Assembly: GCA_049510055.1 (NCBI GenBank)
Contig: JBEKZI010000079.1
Coordinates: forward strand, 1-18,946
DNA: 18,946 nucleotides
Source of the DNA: JALHTV01 sp049510055
GTDB taxonomy: Bacteria > Planctomycetota > Phycisphaerae > SM23-33
Direction of reading: 5' to 3'
The position numbers and the translations under genes are program-made. This document shows positions 7,824 through 14,502 of the stretch, piece by piece (position 1 is the first letter of the stretch; each line of letters opens with the position of its first letter). The notes below the pieces were generated by a model. The model did no database searches, was not told the DNA's origin, and was given only the letters and a program-made list of their open reading frames with translations.

Positions 7824-8993
7824 ATGAAAGACCTCAGCCGTCGCGGCTTTCTGAAGGCCACCCTTGCCGCCTTGGGTTTGAGCAAGGCCCAGTCTATTTC
7901 CCGCGCCTTGGGCGCCGCGTCGGCAGCCTCATCCTCAGCCAATGACAGGAGCACCACCATGGCATCGCCTCAATCCACTCACGAGTTTTTCGACAGCCAG
8001 AAGCGTCTGACGGACTATTACGCCGCCCATCCGCCCCGCTTGAGTCTGAAGGCTACGACGGCGGCGGAGTTCAAAACCTGGGCGGCGGCCGCGCGGGCCA
8101 AGTTCATCGAACTGACGGGTTTCGACCGCATGACGGCCGCCAAGCCCAACCCCCGCCAGGCGGGGACTGAGGATTGCGGCGATTTTCTCCGGGAATACTG
8201 GCTGATCGACACCGAGCCGGACATGACCATGCCGTTCTACCTGCTGCGGCCCAAGAATCTGGCCGGCCCGGCCGCAGCGGTCATCTGCTGCCATGGCCAT
8301 GGGGCCGGGAAGGACGCCATCGCCGGCGTGGTGTCGGACCCCTACGGCGCCTTCGGCGTGCAGTACGCCAAGGCGGGGATGCTGGCGTTTTGTCCCGACG
8401 CCCGCGGCTTCGGCCAGCGCCGCGAGTACGACGCCCGCAAGACGGCCGGGCAAAGCTCATGCACTTACCTGCAATCGGTCGGCCTGCCGCTGGGCATCGC
8501 CGTGGTGGGCACGCACGCCTTCGACCTGGCGCGGCTGATAGACTACGTGCAATCCCGCCAGGACGTCCGGCCCGACCGCATCGGCTGCGTGGGCTTCAGC
8601 GGCGGAGGCTGGCAGGCCCTGGCGCTGGGGGCCGTGGACGATCGGCCGGCCTGCACGGTCATCAGCGGCTATATGCACCCCGTGGCGGCCCCCCTGCTGT
8701 TCCACAAGCACATGTGCCCCTGCAACATGGTGCCGCATCTGTGGGAAGAACTCGACTTGGGCGACTTGGCCGCCCTGATCGCGCCGCGGCCGCTGCTGAT
8801 TCAGGTCGGCGATAGCGACAATCTCTCCGGTCCCAAGGGCGTGGCCGACGTCCAGCCGCAGGTAGACATCGCCCGCAAGGCGTACCAACTCCTGGGCTGC
8901 AAAGACCGCCTGGAATTCTACGTGTTCTCCGGCGGCCACGAATGGAACGGCACCAAGGCCGTGCCCTGGGTCCACAAACAATTGTTGGGCTGA
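7824..8993 (+). CDS. Tat-exported alpha/beta hydrolase, possible carbohydrate esterase
   Basis: This is a 389-residue alpha/beta hydrolase. The N-terminus MKDLSRRGFLKATLAALGLS carries a twin-arginine motif (SRRGFLK), so export in folded form is likely. The oxyanion region reads CCHGHGAGKD (156-163). The nucleophile is Ser259 in GFSGGG. Candidate acid residues are Asp330 or Asp332 in QVGDSDN, and the catalytic His is 372 in FSGGHEWNG. The architecture resembles the Abhydrolase_7 / acetyl-xylan-esterase-like group that is often secreted by polysaccharide degraders. The substrate is not proven. The ATG at 7824 is chosen because GGGAG lies eight bases before it and the Tat motif then sits near the N-terminus; the frame is open further upstream to 7797. 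A xylanase lies about 3 kb downstream on the same strand but not in one operon. Confidence 0.85.
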   Translation: MKDLSRRGFLKATLAALGLSKAQSISRALGAASAASSSANDRSTTMASPQSTHEFFDSQKRLTDYYAAHPPRLSLKATTAAEFKTWAAAARAKFIELTGFDRMTAAKPNPRQAGTEDCGDFLREYWLIDTEPDMTMPFYLLRPKNLAGPAAAVICCHGHGAGKDAIAGVVSDPYGAFGVQYAKAGMLAFCPDARGFGQRREYDARKTAGQSSCTYLQSVGLPLGIAVVGTHAFDLARLIDYVQSRQDVRPDRIGCVGFSGGGWQALALGAVDDRPACTVISGYMHPVAAPLLFHKHMCPCNMVPHLWEELDLGDLAALIAPRPLLIQVGDSDNLSGPKGVADVQPQVDIARKAYQLLGCKDRLEFYVFSGGHEWNGTKAVPWVHKQLLG

Positions 8994-9058
8994 TCTCCCG
9001 GCCAGCGCAATAAAAACCGCTCACCAGGAACAGGGCGGAGCGTTCCCTCCGGAATTGA

Positions 9059-9169
9059 TTACCGCAGCAGGTCCGTCAGCAGGCGAACGATCTGGGGGGC
9101 ATCCTGGGCCATCAGGGCCAGCGGGGCCGCCAGCATAATCACGGCCACCAGCAGCATCGAGATGGCCAT
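9059..9169 (-). CDS. Small membrane ORF, probably the displaced C-terminus of the membrane protein at 9139-9672
   Basis: This 36-residue frame starts MAISMLLVAVIMLAAPLALM and ends IVRLLTDLLR before a TAA. It contains one good transmembrane helix. It overlaps the end of the 177-residue membrane protein in another frame. One extra C in the CCC run before this ATG would join the two into a single protein of about 204 residues. I see no Shine-Dalgarno that would favour independent translation, so it is more likely a severed tail than a separate gene. Confidence 0.45.
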   Translation of the reverse strand: MAISMLLVAVIMLAAPLALMAQDAPQIVRLLTDLLR

Positions 9170-9672
9170 GGGAGACGGTTGGCGGCCAGGGCCGCCTGGA
9201 AGGCCCGGGTGAAACGGCGGTCAGCCCCTCGCAAACGTATGGTGGCGTTGCGAAGCAGCGGGAATCCGCCGACCGTTATCGTGATCCCCTCCGCCTCGAC
9301 GACGAACCCTTCGGCCGAGCGGGCGAAGTCCACTCCCAGCTTCCCCAGCGCCGCGGCCACCGCGTCGGCGGCGGCATATGCCGAGATGTTGTAGACCACC
9401 CACGACCGGCTCGGCGACAATGCCAAGACCATCCCGGCCAGCAAAACGGCGATTGCCAGGGCGATCAGCGGCGAGCCGCCCAGGAAACGCAGCACCGGCA
9501 GGAAGACCAGCGGACTGAGGGCCGCGATCAGCAAGGCGAAGTCGGTCCGGCCCGTCAGCATCTGGGGGCGGCGGCGCGTATTCAGCAGGCCCAGGACAAG
9601 GAAATAGACGGCCACCGGCCCCATCAGGGTCGCCACGCGGGTGGAAATCGCAATGTCCGCAATGCTCGTCAC
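9139..9672 (-). CDS. Conserved-type membrane protein of unknown function, apparent frameshift near its end
   Basis: I do not recognise a named family. The 177-residue frame has three hydrophobic segments (about 13-30, 44-64 and 66-84). A soluble part follows (about 95-165) with a beta-rich stretch GFVVEAEGITITVGGFPLL and RNATIRLRGADRRF. The last ten residues, LPWPSRCCWWP, look unlike natural coding sequence. In the next frame, directly at this point, a further transmembrane helix and a plausible C-terminus begin (9059-9169). This indicates a one-base deletion, a sequencing error or programmed shifting. The start is a GTG at 9672 with AAGGA 11 bases upstream. It lies 26 bases after the Arg-rich gene on the same strand and may share its message. 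Confidence 0.6.
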   Translation of the reverse strand: MTSIADIAISTRVATLMGPVAVYFLVLGLLNTRRRPQMLTGRTDFALLIAALSPLVFLPVLRFLGGSPLIALAIAVLLAGMVLALSPSRSWVVYNISAYAAADAVAAALGKLGVDFARSAEGFVVEAEGITITVGGFPLLRNATIRLRGADRRFTRAFQAALAANRLPWPSRCCWWP

Positions 9673-9698
9673 GAGACGATCTGTCCTTATGGGTTATT

Positions 9699-10019
9699 TT
9701 AGCGAATATTCTGCCTTTCGGCCACTTTTCTATACCCCAATGCCTTGATCACATCCAGGACCTCGGTCCAGGTGGGAAACGCCCTCTTGTTGACGACCTT
9801 GTACTCGTTGAGGGCCATCAGGAATTCGAACTGCTCGTCGGTCATTTCGCCTTCTTCGGCGGACCGGCGGTCGTCGCTGCGGCGGCGGCCCGGCCCGCGG
9901 CGGCGGTCCAGCCCGCTGCGACGGTCCATCGCAACGCGACGGTCGCCCTGGCGACGCTCAGTCCCGCTGGCTCCCAACCGCTTTTCCCCCGCGGGATCGC
10001 TTGGTCCGGTCTCTGCCAT
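9699..10019 (-). CDS. Small Arg-rich protein of unknown function
   Basis: This 106-residue protein has two parts. Residues about 22-53 are a low-complexity basic stretch made of degenerate DRR/DRRSG units (ERRQGDRR, MDRRSGLDRRRG, RRRSDDRR). Residues about 58-106 form a compact acidic-to-neutral segment with EQFEFLMALNEYKVVNKRAF and TWTEVLDVIKALGYRKVAE, which looks like a folded helical domain. The start is well supported: GAGGAG lies seven bases before the ATG. I do not recognise the family. The basic stretch could contact nucleic acid or the membrane surface, but this is inference. The next gene downstream on the same strand is the membrane protein. Confidence 0.7.
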   Translation of the reverse strand: MAETGPSDPAGEKRLGASGTERRQGDRRVAMDRRSGLDRRRGPGRRRSDDRRSAEEGEMTDEQFEFLMALNEYKVVNKRAFPTWTEVLDVIKALGYRKVAERQNIR

Positions 10020-10148
10020 AACAAAACTCCTCGGAGCAAAAAAGAAGTCCTGCCCCGCTCATCTACAATTCTCTATCGACCAAACCGCCGGCGGGAAGTG
10101 AGCGACAAAAGCGTCGCGGCGCCCTTCCAAACCGGGCCAAAAGCACGG

Positions 10149-10166
10149 GGCGGCGCCACGGCCGCC
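10149..10166 (-). terminator. Weak hairpin after the DUF2007-like gene
   Basis: GGCGGC and GCCGCC form a 6-bp stem around a 6-base loop, ten bases beyond the stop of the upstream minus-strand gene. On that strand CCGTGCTTTT follows, so the T-run is short and not adjacent. It may act as a weak terminator or only as a GC-rich hairpin. Confidence 0.3.
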
Positions 10167-10175
10167 GCGGGGAGA

Positions 10176-10709
10176 TCAAGGCCCGTTGTCCTCTTCATCG
10201 GCATCCTTTTCGCCCTCATCGTCCCCCTCGTCTTCATCGTCTTCGTCTTGGAATAAATCCTCGCCCTCCAGGCCGTCTTCCTGGTCGTCGTCCTCCTCCT
10301 CTTCGTCTTCCTCATCTTCTTCCAGCTCTTCCTCCTGGTCCTCCGGAGACGACGGCTCCGTCCCGTGGAGTCCGAATTCCTCTTCGTCTTCTTCCGGTTC
10401 GTCGGAATCGCCCTTGTCCAAGCCAAATTCGTCCGTCTCTTCGCGCTCGGCGATGATCTCCCCCGCCTCGTCCAACAAGGCCTCGGGGACCAGCACGGGC
10501 ACGCCGCGGCTGAAATTGTGCCGCCGGGTGGAGGGGTCGGAAGACTTGGCGGCATGGTCCTCGGTATCCACGATGGCGGGGATGTCATGGTCGTCCAGGA
10601 GCTGGCGGAACTCCTCCGCCTCCTGGAGCGAACGGGCGAAGACCACCGGCACAAAGTCCGTGAATTCCCCTCCCCTCTCCTCAAAATTTGGCGCGTTGTC
10701 CCTGGCCAT
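10176..10709 (-). CDS. DUF2007-like protein with a long acidic tail
   Basis: The N-terminal half (about 17-90 of 177 residues) resembles DUF2007-type putative signal-transducing domains: FVPVVFARSLQEAEEFRQLL, then DDHDIPAIVDTED, and RGVPVLVPEALLDEAGEIIA. This is the usual pattern of an alpha/beta domain in which a ligand- or partner-binding role is proposed but not proven. The C-terminal half (91-177) is almost entirely Asp/Glu, with short FGL islands, and should be disordered and strongly negative. The ATG at 10709 is chosen because AGGT lies six bases upstream; an open frame extends to 10784 without similarity. It is divergent from the lipoprotein hydrolase, with a shared 210-base upstream region. 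Confidence 0.7.
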   Translation of the reverse strand: MARDNAPNFEERGGEFTDFVPVVFARSLQEAEEFRQLLDDHDIPAIVDTEDHAAKSSDPSTRRHNFSRGVPVLVPEALLDEAGEIIAEREETDEFGLDKGDSDEPEEDEEEFGLHGTEPSSPEDQEEELEEDEEDEEEEDDDQEDGLEGEDLFQDEDDEDEGDDEGEKDADEEDNGP

Positions 10710-10820
10710 AACTACCTGCTCACAATCCCAAACTCGCCTCCCGAATACGCCGATACTATCTCTAGGCTTCGGAGGCTCTTGCAACTAAAAAAACCGCTCC
10801 ACGTGCCGGAGTGCAGGCTA

Positions 10821-10849
10821 TTGTCCATACTGCTTAACCAGCATACACT
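10821..10849 (+). promoter_or_regulatory. Candidate sigma-70 promoter for the lipoprotein hydrolase
   Basis: TTGTCC (10821-10826) and TACACT (10844-10849) are separated by exactly 17 bases, and each matches four of six consensus positions. Transcription would begin near 10856, about 64 bases before the ATG. The surrounding spacer is AT-richer than the genes. Confidence 0.35.
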
Positions 10850-10919
10850 GTCTGGCGTCGCCGTCGGAAGAGACGAACACCTCTCATTCGGCCCGGCCAG
10901 ATGCAAAAGTAGAAACCCT

Positions 10920-11768
10920 ATGCGCCTTTTTTTCTCGTGTCTCGCTATTGTTATTCTATCAGCCGCCTGCGGCTGCGACTCCGATCCCAATAAAATCCTC
11001 ATGAGCTCGGACCGTCTGAACACCGGCCTGGTGATCATCCTGCCCGGCATCGAGGGCGAAAGCGCGCTGAACCAGGACATCCGCCGCGGCTTGCTGAACG
11101 GCGGATGCCCTTACGCCATTACCATCTATCACTGGGGCCGTCCGGTGCCGCTGGCCGGCCCGCTCCTGAACCAGATGGACATCCTGGGCAATCGCATCGA
11201 GGGCAAGGAGATCGCCAATCGTATCGTCGCCTACCACAAAAGCTACCCCGACCGGCCCGTGTACGTGATCGGGCACAGCGGCGGCGGCGGGATCGCCGTC
11301 TTCGCCGCCGAGGCGATGCCCAAGGACGCGTCCCTGAGCGGTGTGGTGTTGCTGTCGGCCAGCATTTCCAGCGCCTACGACCTCACCCACGCCCTGAGCC
11401 ACTGCCGCCAGGGCATCTTGAACATTTACGTCACCTCGGACGTCGGCTTGCTGATCATCGGCACGACCTTGGCGGGCAACGTGGACGGCATCCGCGGCCC
11501 GGCGGCCGGGGCCATCGGGTTCGACAGGCCCAGCTCGCGGGCCTCGCCGGAAAAGGCCATGGCCTACCAGAGGCTCTTTCAGATGGAGATGACCACCGAC
11601 GACGAAGAGGGCAGCGCCCACGGCAGCACCACCCGCCACCACTTCATCACCTCCTATGTCCTGCCCTGGCTGACGGCAGCCACCTGGCCGCCGCCGGAAG
11701 TGCCCGGGGCGGTCTCGACGACGCCCCCGCCCCTGCCTGCAAATAACCTTGCCGCCGCGAGCCGCTGA
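10920..11768 (+). CDS. Alpha/beta-hydrolase lipoprotein of unknown substrate
   Basis: This is a 282-residue protein with a lipoprotein-type signal, MRLFFSCLAIVILSAACGCD; the lipidated residue is probably Cys17 or Cys19. The mature part opens with LVIILPGIEGESALNQDI, a beta-strand and oxyanion-type loop. The nucleophile elbow is VIGHSGGGG with Ser120. Candidate acid and base are Asp174 (YVTSDVG) and His240 or His241 (TTRHHFI). Between them lies a stretch typical of small lipases/esterases. The C-terminal tail is Pro/Thr/Ala-rich. The ATG at 10920 is chosen because it gives the signal peptide; the upstream open frame to 10365 is antisense to the acidic gene. The ribosome binding site is weak. 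The product is probably anchored in the cell envelope. Confidence 0.75.
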   Translation: MRLFFSCLAIVILSAACGCDSDPNKILMSSDRLNTGLVIILPGIEGESALNQDIRRGLLNGGCPYAITIYHWGRPVPLAGPLLNQMDILGNRIEGKEIANRIVAYHKSYPDRPVYVIGHSGGGGIAVFAAEAMPKDASLSGVVLLSASISSAYDLTHALSHCRQGILNIYVTSDVGLLIIGTTLAGNVDGIRGPAAGAIGFDRPSSRASPEKAMAYQRLFQMEMTTDDEEGSAHGSTTRHHFITSYVLPWLTAATWPPPEVPGAVSTTPPPLPANNLAAASR

Positions 11769-11778
11769 AACGTATCAT
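11749..11778 (+). promoter_or_regulatory. Candidate promoter for tRNA-Thr
   Basis: TTGCCG (11749-11754) and TATCAT (11773-11778, five of six to consensus) are separated by 18 bases. The predicted start near 11784 lies about 14 bases before the tRNA. The -35 overlaps the 3' end of the preceding gene. Confidence 0.4.
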
Positions 11779-11797
11779 GTTTTTCCGCGGTCCTGAC

Positions 11798-11869
11798 GCC
11801 GACCTAGCTCAACGGTAGAGCACGGCTTTCGTAAAGCCGGGGTTGAGGGTTCGAATCCCTTGGTCGGCT
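11798..11869 (+). tRNA. tRNA-Thr (CGU anticodon)
   Basis: A complete 72-base cloverleaf is visible. The acceptor stem is GCCGACC/GGTCGGC, the D stem GCTC/GAGC, the anticodon stem CGGCT/AGCCG with loop TTCGTAA, and the T arm GAGGG-TTCGAAT-CCCTT. The discriminator is T. The anticodon CGT at 11830-11832 reads ACG threonine codons. No CCA is encoded. The xylanase gene begins about 40 bases downstream, and open TTG starts of that frame even reach into the acceptor stem. Confidence 0.96.
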
Positions 11870-11910
11870 GTGTCCCCTTGCTCCTCCACAGAATCAACCT
11901 GAGAATTCAC

Positions 11911-13086
11911 GTGCCGGCCGTCCTCTGCGTCGCGGCGTTTTTAGCAGTGGCGGCGACGGCGGTGCAGTATGATGCCGCCGAGGCCCCATCCCAGCCGACA
12001 AAGGCGCCACCCGTGCTGCCTGCGTTAAAAGACATCTATAAGAACGACTTCCTCATCGGCGCAGCCGTCAGCTATGAATTGGTCAGCGGCCGCGACGAGG
12101 CCGTAGCCGCCCTCGTGGCCCAGCAGTTCAACAGCCTGACAGCTGAGAACGCCATGAAGTGGGCCTCGACACATCCCCGCGAGGGGGTTTACGACTTCAC
12201 CCAGGCCGACGCGGTGGCGGACTTCGCCGCCCGGCACGGCATGACCCTCATCGGCCACACGCTTGTTTGGCACCAACAGACGCCCGACTGGGTGTTCCAA
12301 GGCCCCGACGGCAAGCCGGCCAGCCGCGAACTGCTGCTGTCGCGGATGGAGGACCACATCAAGACCGTCGTCGGCCGCTACCGGGGCAAAGTCCGCGGCT
12401 GGGACGTGGTCAACGAGGCCGTGGCCACCAAGGGCACGGAACTGCTCCGCGATTCGCCCTGGCGGCGGATTATCGGGGAGGATTACGTCGAGCAGGCGTA
12501 CCGCTTCGCCGCCGCGGCCGACCCCAACGCCGAACTGTACTACAACGATTACGGCTTGGAGAATCCCGCCAAGCGCGACAAGGTCGTCCAGCTCATCCGC
12601 CGCCTCCAGGCCGCGGGAATCAAGATCCACGCCGTCGGCACGCAAGGCCACTGGCACCTCCAGACCCCGCCGCTGGAGGAGATCGAACGCACCATCGAGA
12701 CGTTCGCCGCCCTGGGCGTGAAGGTCAACGTCACCGAACTGGACATGAGCCTGTTCACCAAGCCGCAGACCGACAACCGCTACAAGGACGGCGTCCCGGA
12801 GGCGGTGCTCGCCAAGCAGGCCGCCCGGTACGCGGCCATGTTCGAGATCTTCCGGCGGCACCGCGACGTCATCGAGCGCGTGACTTTCTGGGGCACGACG
12901 GACCGCTCCAGTTGGCTGAACTACATGCCCATCAAGGACCGCAGCGACCACCCCCTGCTGTTCGACCGCTCCGGCCAGCCCAAGCCGGCTTTCTGGGCCG
13001 TGGCTGACCCGTCGGCTTTCCTGGCCGATCCCGCCCACAAGGCCCTGCTGACCTCCGACATCGGCGCGGAAGTGTTGGACAAGTAG
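11911..13086 (+). CDS. Secreted GH10 endo-1,4-beta-xylanase
   Basis: Glycoside hydrolase family 10 enzymes cut the xylan backbone by a retaining mechanism. The catalytic (beta/alpha)8 barrel covers about residues 36-365 of 391. The acid/base is Glu169 in GWDVVNEA and the nucleophile is Glu276 in VNVTELDMS. Other subsite motifs are TAENAMKW, GHTLVWHQQTPDW, YYNDYGLEN, GTQGHWHL and VTFWGTTDRSSWL. A hydrophobic signal-like segment lies at the N-terminus, ending near VQYDAAEA. The start is uncertain: GTG 11911 has GAGA six bases upstream; TTG 11878 would add a basic n-region (HRINLR), giving a better signal peptide; TTG 11860 lies inside the tRNA-Thr gene and is unlikely. There is no carbohydrate-binding module. 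It is convergent with the radical SAM gene. Confidence 0.94.
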   Translation: MPAVLCVAAFLAVAATAVQYDAAEAPSQPTKAPPVLPALKDIYKNDFLIGAAVSYELVSGRDEAVAALVAQQFNSLTAENAMKWASTHPREGVYDFTQADAVADFAARHGMTLIGHTLVWHQQTPDWVFQGPDGKPASRELLLSRMEDHIKTVVGRYRGKVRGWDVVNEAVATKGTELLRDSPWRRIIGEDYVEQAYRFAAAADPNAELYYNDYGLENPAKRDKVVQLIRRLQAAGIKIHAVGTQGHWHLQTPPLEEIERTIETFAALGVKVNVTELDMSLFTKPQTDNRYKDGVPEAVLAKQAARYAAMFEIFRRHRDVIERVTFWGTTDRSSWLNYMPIKDRSDHPLLFDRSGQPKPAFWAVADPSAFLADPAHKALLTSDIGAEVLDK

Positions 13087-13135
13087 CCCCGTTGCCGAAA
13101 CTCGCTGTCTAAAAGCCCCAAGTCCCACGTCTGCT

Positions 13136-14002
13136 TCAATCCACGCGCAGGAGGCCAAGGGATACCGCGTAGCGGCGGAGGGCGGCGATGTCATCGGCGG
13201 ATGGGCGGGCTAGCAGTTCGGGGAAATTCGCAGCCTCGCCGGCCGGGTGGTACTGCCCCATGACGTTGATGGCGCAGGCCGGGGCCGTGCGGCTGACGAT
13301 GTCGATGACCTCGCGGCTGCGGGCCAAGTCGTTCGGCATCACCAGGTGGCGGACCAGCACGCCGCGACCGGCCACGCCCTTGTCGTCCACCAGCAGCGGG
13401 CCGACCTGTCGGTACATCTCCGCCAGGGCCGCGGTGGCCACCTGCGGATAGTCGGATACGCCAGAGTACTTTTGCCCGGCCTGGGCATCGGCATACTTGA
13501 AGTCTGGCATGTAGATGTCCACCAGGCCCTCCAGCAGCCGTAGCGTTTCGACGGCCTCGTAGCCGCCGCAGTTGTAGACAATCGGCACGGTCAGGCCGCC
13601 CTGCCGTGCCAGCCACACGGCCTCGGCCACGGCGTGCGATACGTGCGTGGGGGTCACGAAGTTGACGTTTTCGCAGCCGCCGCGTTGAAGGGCCAACGCC
13701 GTCTGGGCGATCTGGTCTGGCGTGCAGGGGTCGCCATCGGTCGTGTGGCTGATGTCCCAATTCTGGCAGAACACACAGGCGAGGTTGCAGCCTGAAAAAA
13801 AGATCGTCCCGCTGCCGCCGTGGCCGACGAGCACCGGCTCCTCGCCGAAGTGCGGGCCGGCCGAGAAAACGACGGCCGCCGCGCCGATGCGACAGGCGCC
13901 CACCCGCCCAGCCGTGCGGTCCACGCGACAATTCCGCGGGCATAGCGTGCAGTCGCGGATAATCTCCCGCAGGTGCAGAATGTTGTCCGGCACGTCAGCC
14001 AT
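13136..14002 (-). CDS. Radical SAM protein of the PflA/PflX-like group
   Basis: This is a 288-residue radical SAM enzyme. The cluster motif CNLACVFC (Cys72, 76, 79) binds the [4Fe-4S] that cleaves S-adenosylmethionine. An N-terminal four-Cys segment (Cys18, 21, 25 and 37 in CTLCPRNCRVDRTAGRVGAC) precedes it, as in the PflX-like pyruvate-formate-lyase-activase relatives. Other barrel motifs are VNFVTPTHVSHAV, IVYNCGGYE and DIYMPDFKY. The physiological target is unknown, and no glycyl-radical enzyme gene lies in the window. No Shine-Dalgarno is visible before the ATG; TACAAT about eight bases upstream could be a -10 element and give a nearly leaderless message. Convergent with the xylanase, 49 bases apart. 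Confidence 0.88.
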   Translation of the reverse strand: MADVPDNILHLREIIRDCTLCPRNCRVDRTAGRVGACRIGAAAVVFSAGPHFGEEPVLVGHGGSGTIFFSGCNLACVFCQNWDISHTTDGDPCTPDQIAQTALALQRGGCENVNFVTPTHVSHAVAEAVWLARQGGLTVPIVYNCGGYEAVETLRLLEGLVDIYMPDFKYADAQAGQKYSGVSDYPQVATAALAEMYRQVGPLLVDDKGVAGRGVLVRHLVMPNDLARSREVIDIVSRTAPACAINVMGQYHPAGEAANFPELLARPSADDIAALRRYAVSLGLLRVD

Positions 14003-14083
14003 GAAAGGATTGTATCACGAGATGAGACCGGGGCCCTGCGAAGTGAAATTGCCTTTCCGTCAGAAATGTCTCTTGGCAAATGC

Positions 14084-14299
14084 TCAGCCAGAACCTGACT
14101 TCAGGTACCGCTCAAAGGCACCAGCTTTGCGTGCATCTGCAAATTGCATAGATACCACAAGCTGCCAAGGTGTGAACTTGGCTGTGTGAGGGGATTGACC
14201 AGCATTGTGTTCATCTAGGCGACGTGCCAAGTCATCGGTGATTCCGATGTATGTTTGGCGGGGATGGGAGATACTTCGGATGACGTACACGGTTCGCAT
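14084..14299 (-). CDS. Small GIY-YIG domain protein, truncated by a TGA near its end
   Basis: This is a 71-residue stand-alone GIY-YIG protein of the UPF0213-like type. It has the two signature strands VYVIRSI (4-10, in place of GIY) and TYIGIT (16-21), the helix DDLARRLDEHN with Arg26/27, and the conserved Glu63 in AFERYLKSGSG. Homologs usually continue after KSGSG with an Arg and then AFAKRHF-like residues. Here a TGA follows KSGSG, and the same frame then reads AFAKRHF before a second TGA ending at 14060. A single C-to-T change of a CGA codon explains this. The core domain remains whole, so activity may persist. The gene is AT-richer than its neighbours and lies next to tRNA-Val, which may suggest acquisition. 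No clear ribosome binding site. Confidence 0.75.
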   Translation of the reverse strand: MRTVYVIRSISHPRQTYIGITDDLARRLDEHNAGQSPHTAKFTPWQLVVSMQFADARKAGAFERYLKSGSG

Positions 14300-14323
14300 G
14301 GCATATCTAGAACAGGAATAAGG

Positions 14324-14366
14324 AAAAGCCCACCTTCGCCCTCGCTACACTCGGGCTACGGCGGGC
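14324..14366 (-). terminator. Probable terminator after tRNA-Val
   Basis: On the minus strand GCCCGCC (14360-14366) pairs with GGTGGGC (14328-14334), with one G-T pair, and TTTT follows at once (14324-14327). An inner GCCC/GGGC pairing can tighten the loop. It lies 37 bases beyond the tRNA-Val 3' end and would end the rluD - tRNA-Val transcript. Confidence 0.45.
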
Positions 14367-14404
14367 ATCCGCCATAGCTCGCCCTCGGCGAGCGACGGCG
14401 GATG
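14366..14404. repeat. Long imperfect palindrome abutting the tRNA-Val 3' end
   Basis: Outer arms CATCCGCC (14366-14373) and GGCGGATG (14397-14404) pair perfectly over 8 bp. Inner arms GCTCGCC (14377-14383) and GGCGAGC (14387-14393) pair over 7 bp around a CTC loop. A 3-by-3 internal loop separates the two stems. The right arm overlaps the last two bases of tRNA-Val. Together with the adjacent CCTCGCTACACTCGGGCTACGGCGG segment it has the look of an interspersed REP-like element, not a protein-coding sequence. Confidence 0.6.
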
Positions 14405-14476
14405 GGCGATACTGGGCTCGAACCAGTGACCTTGCGGGTGTGATCCGCACGCTCTAGCCAACTGAGCTAATCGCCC
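14403..14476 (-). tRNA. tRNA-Val (CAC anticodon)
   Basis: A complete 74-base cloverleaf is visible. The acceptor stem is GGGCGAT/ATCGCCC, the D stem GCTC/GAGC with loop AGTTGGCTA, the anticodon stem TGCGG/CCGCA with loop ATCACAC, and the T arm ACTGG-TTCGAGC-CCAGT. The discriminator is A. The anticodon CAC (plus bases 14440-14442) reads GUG valine codons. No CCA is encoded. It sits 26 bases after rluD on the same strand, so it may be co-transcribed. Confidence 0.96.
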
Positions 14477-14502
14477 GCGCGATTAGATTAATCGCATTCG
14501 CA

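Noticed and set aside
10186..10788. Ser-rich plus-strand frame opposite the acidic gene
   Set aside because: The poly-Ser run is only the complement of Asp/Glu codons; the minus frame has a good ribosome binding site and a folded N-terminal domain.
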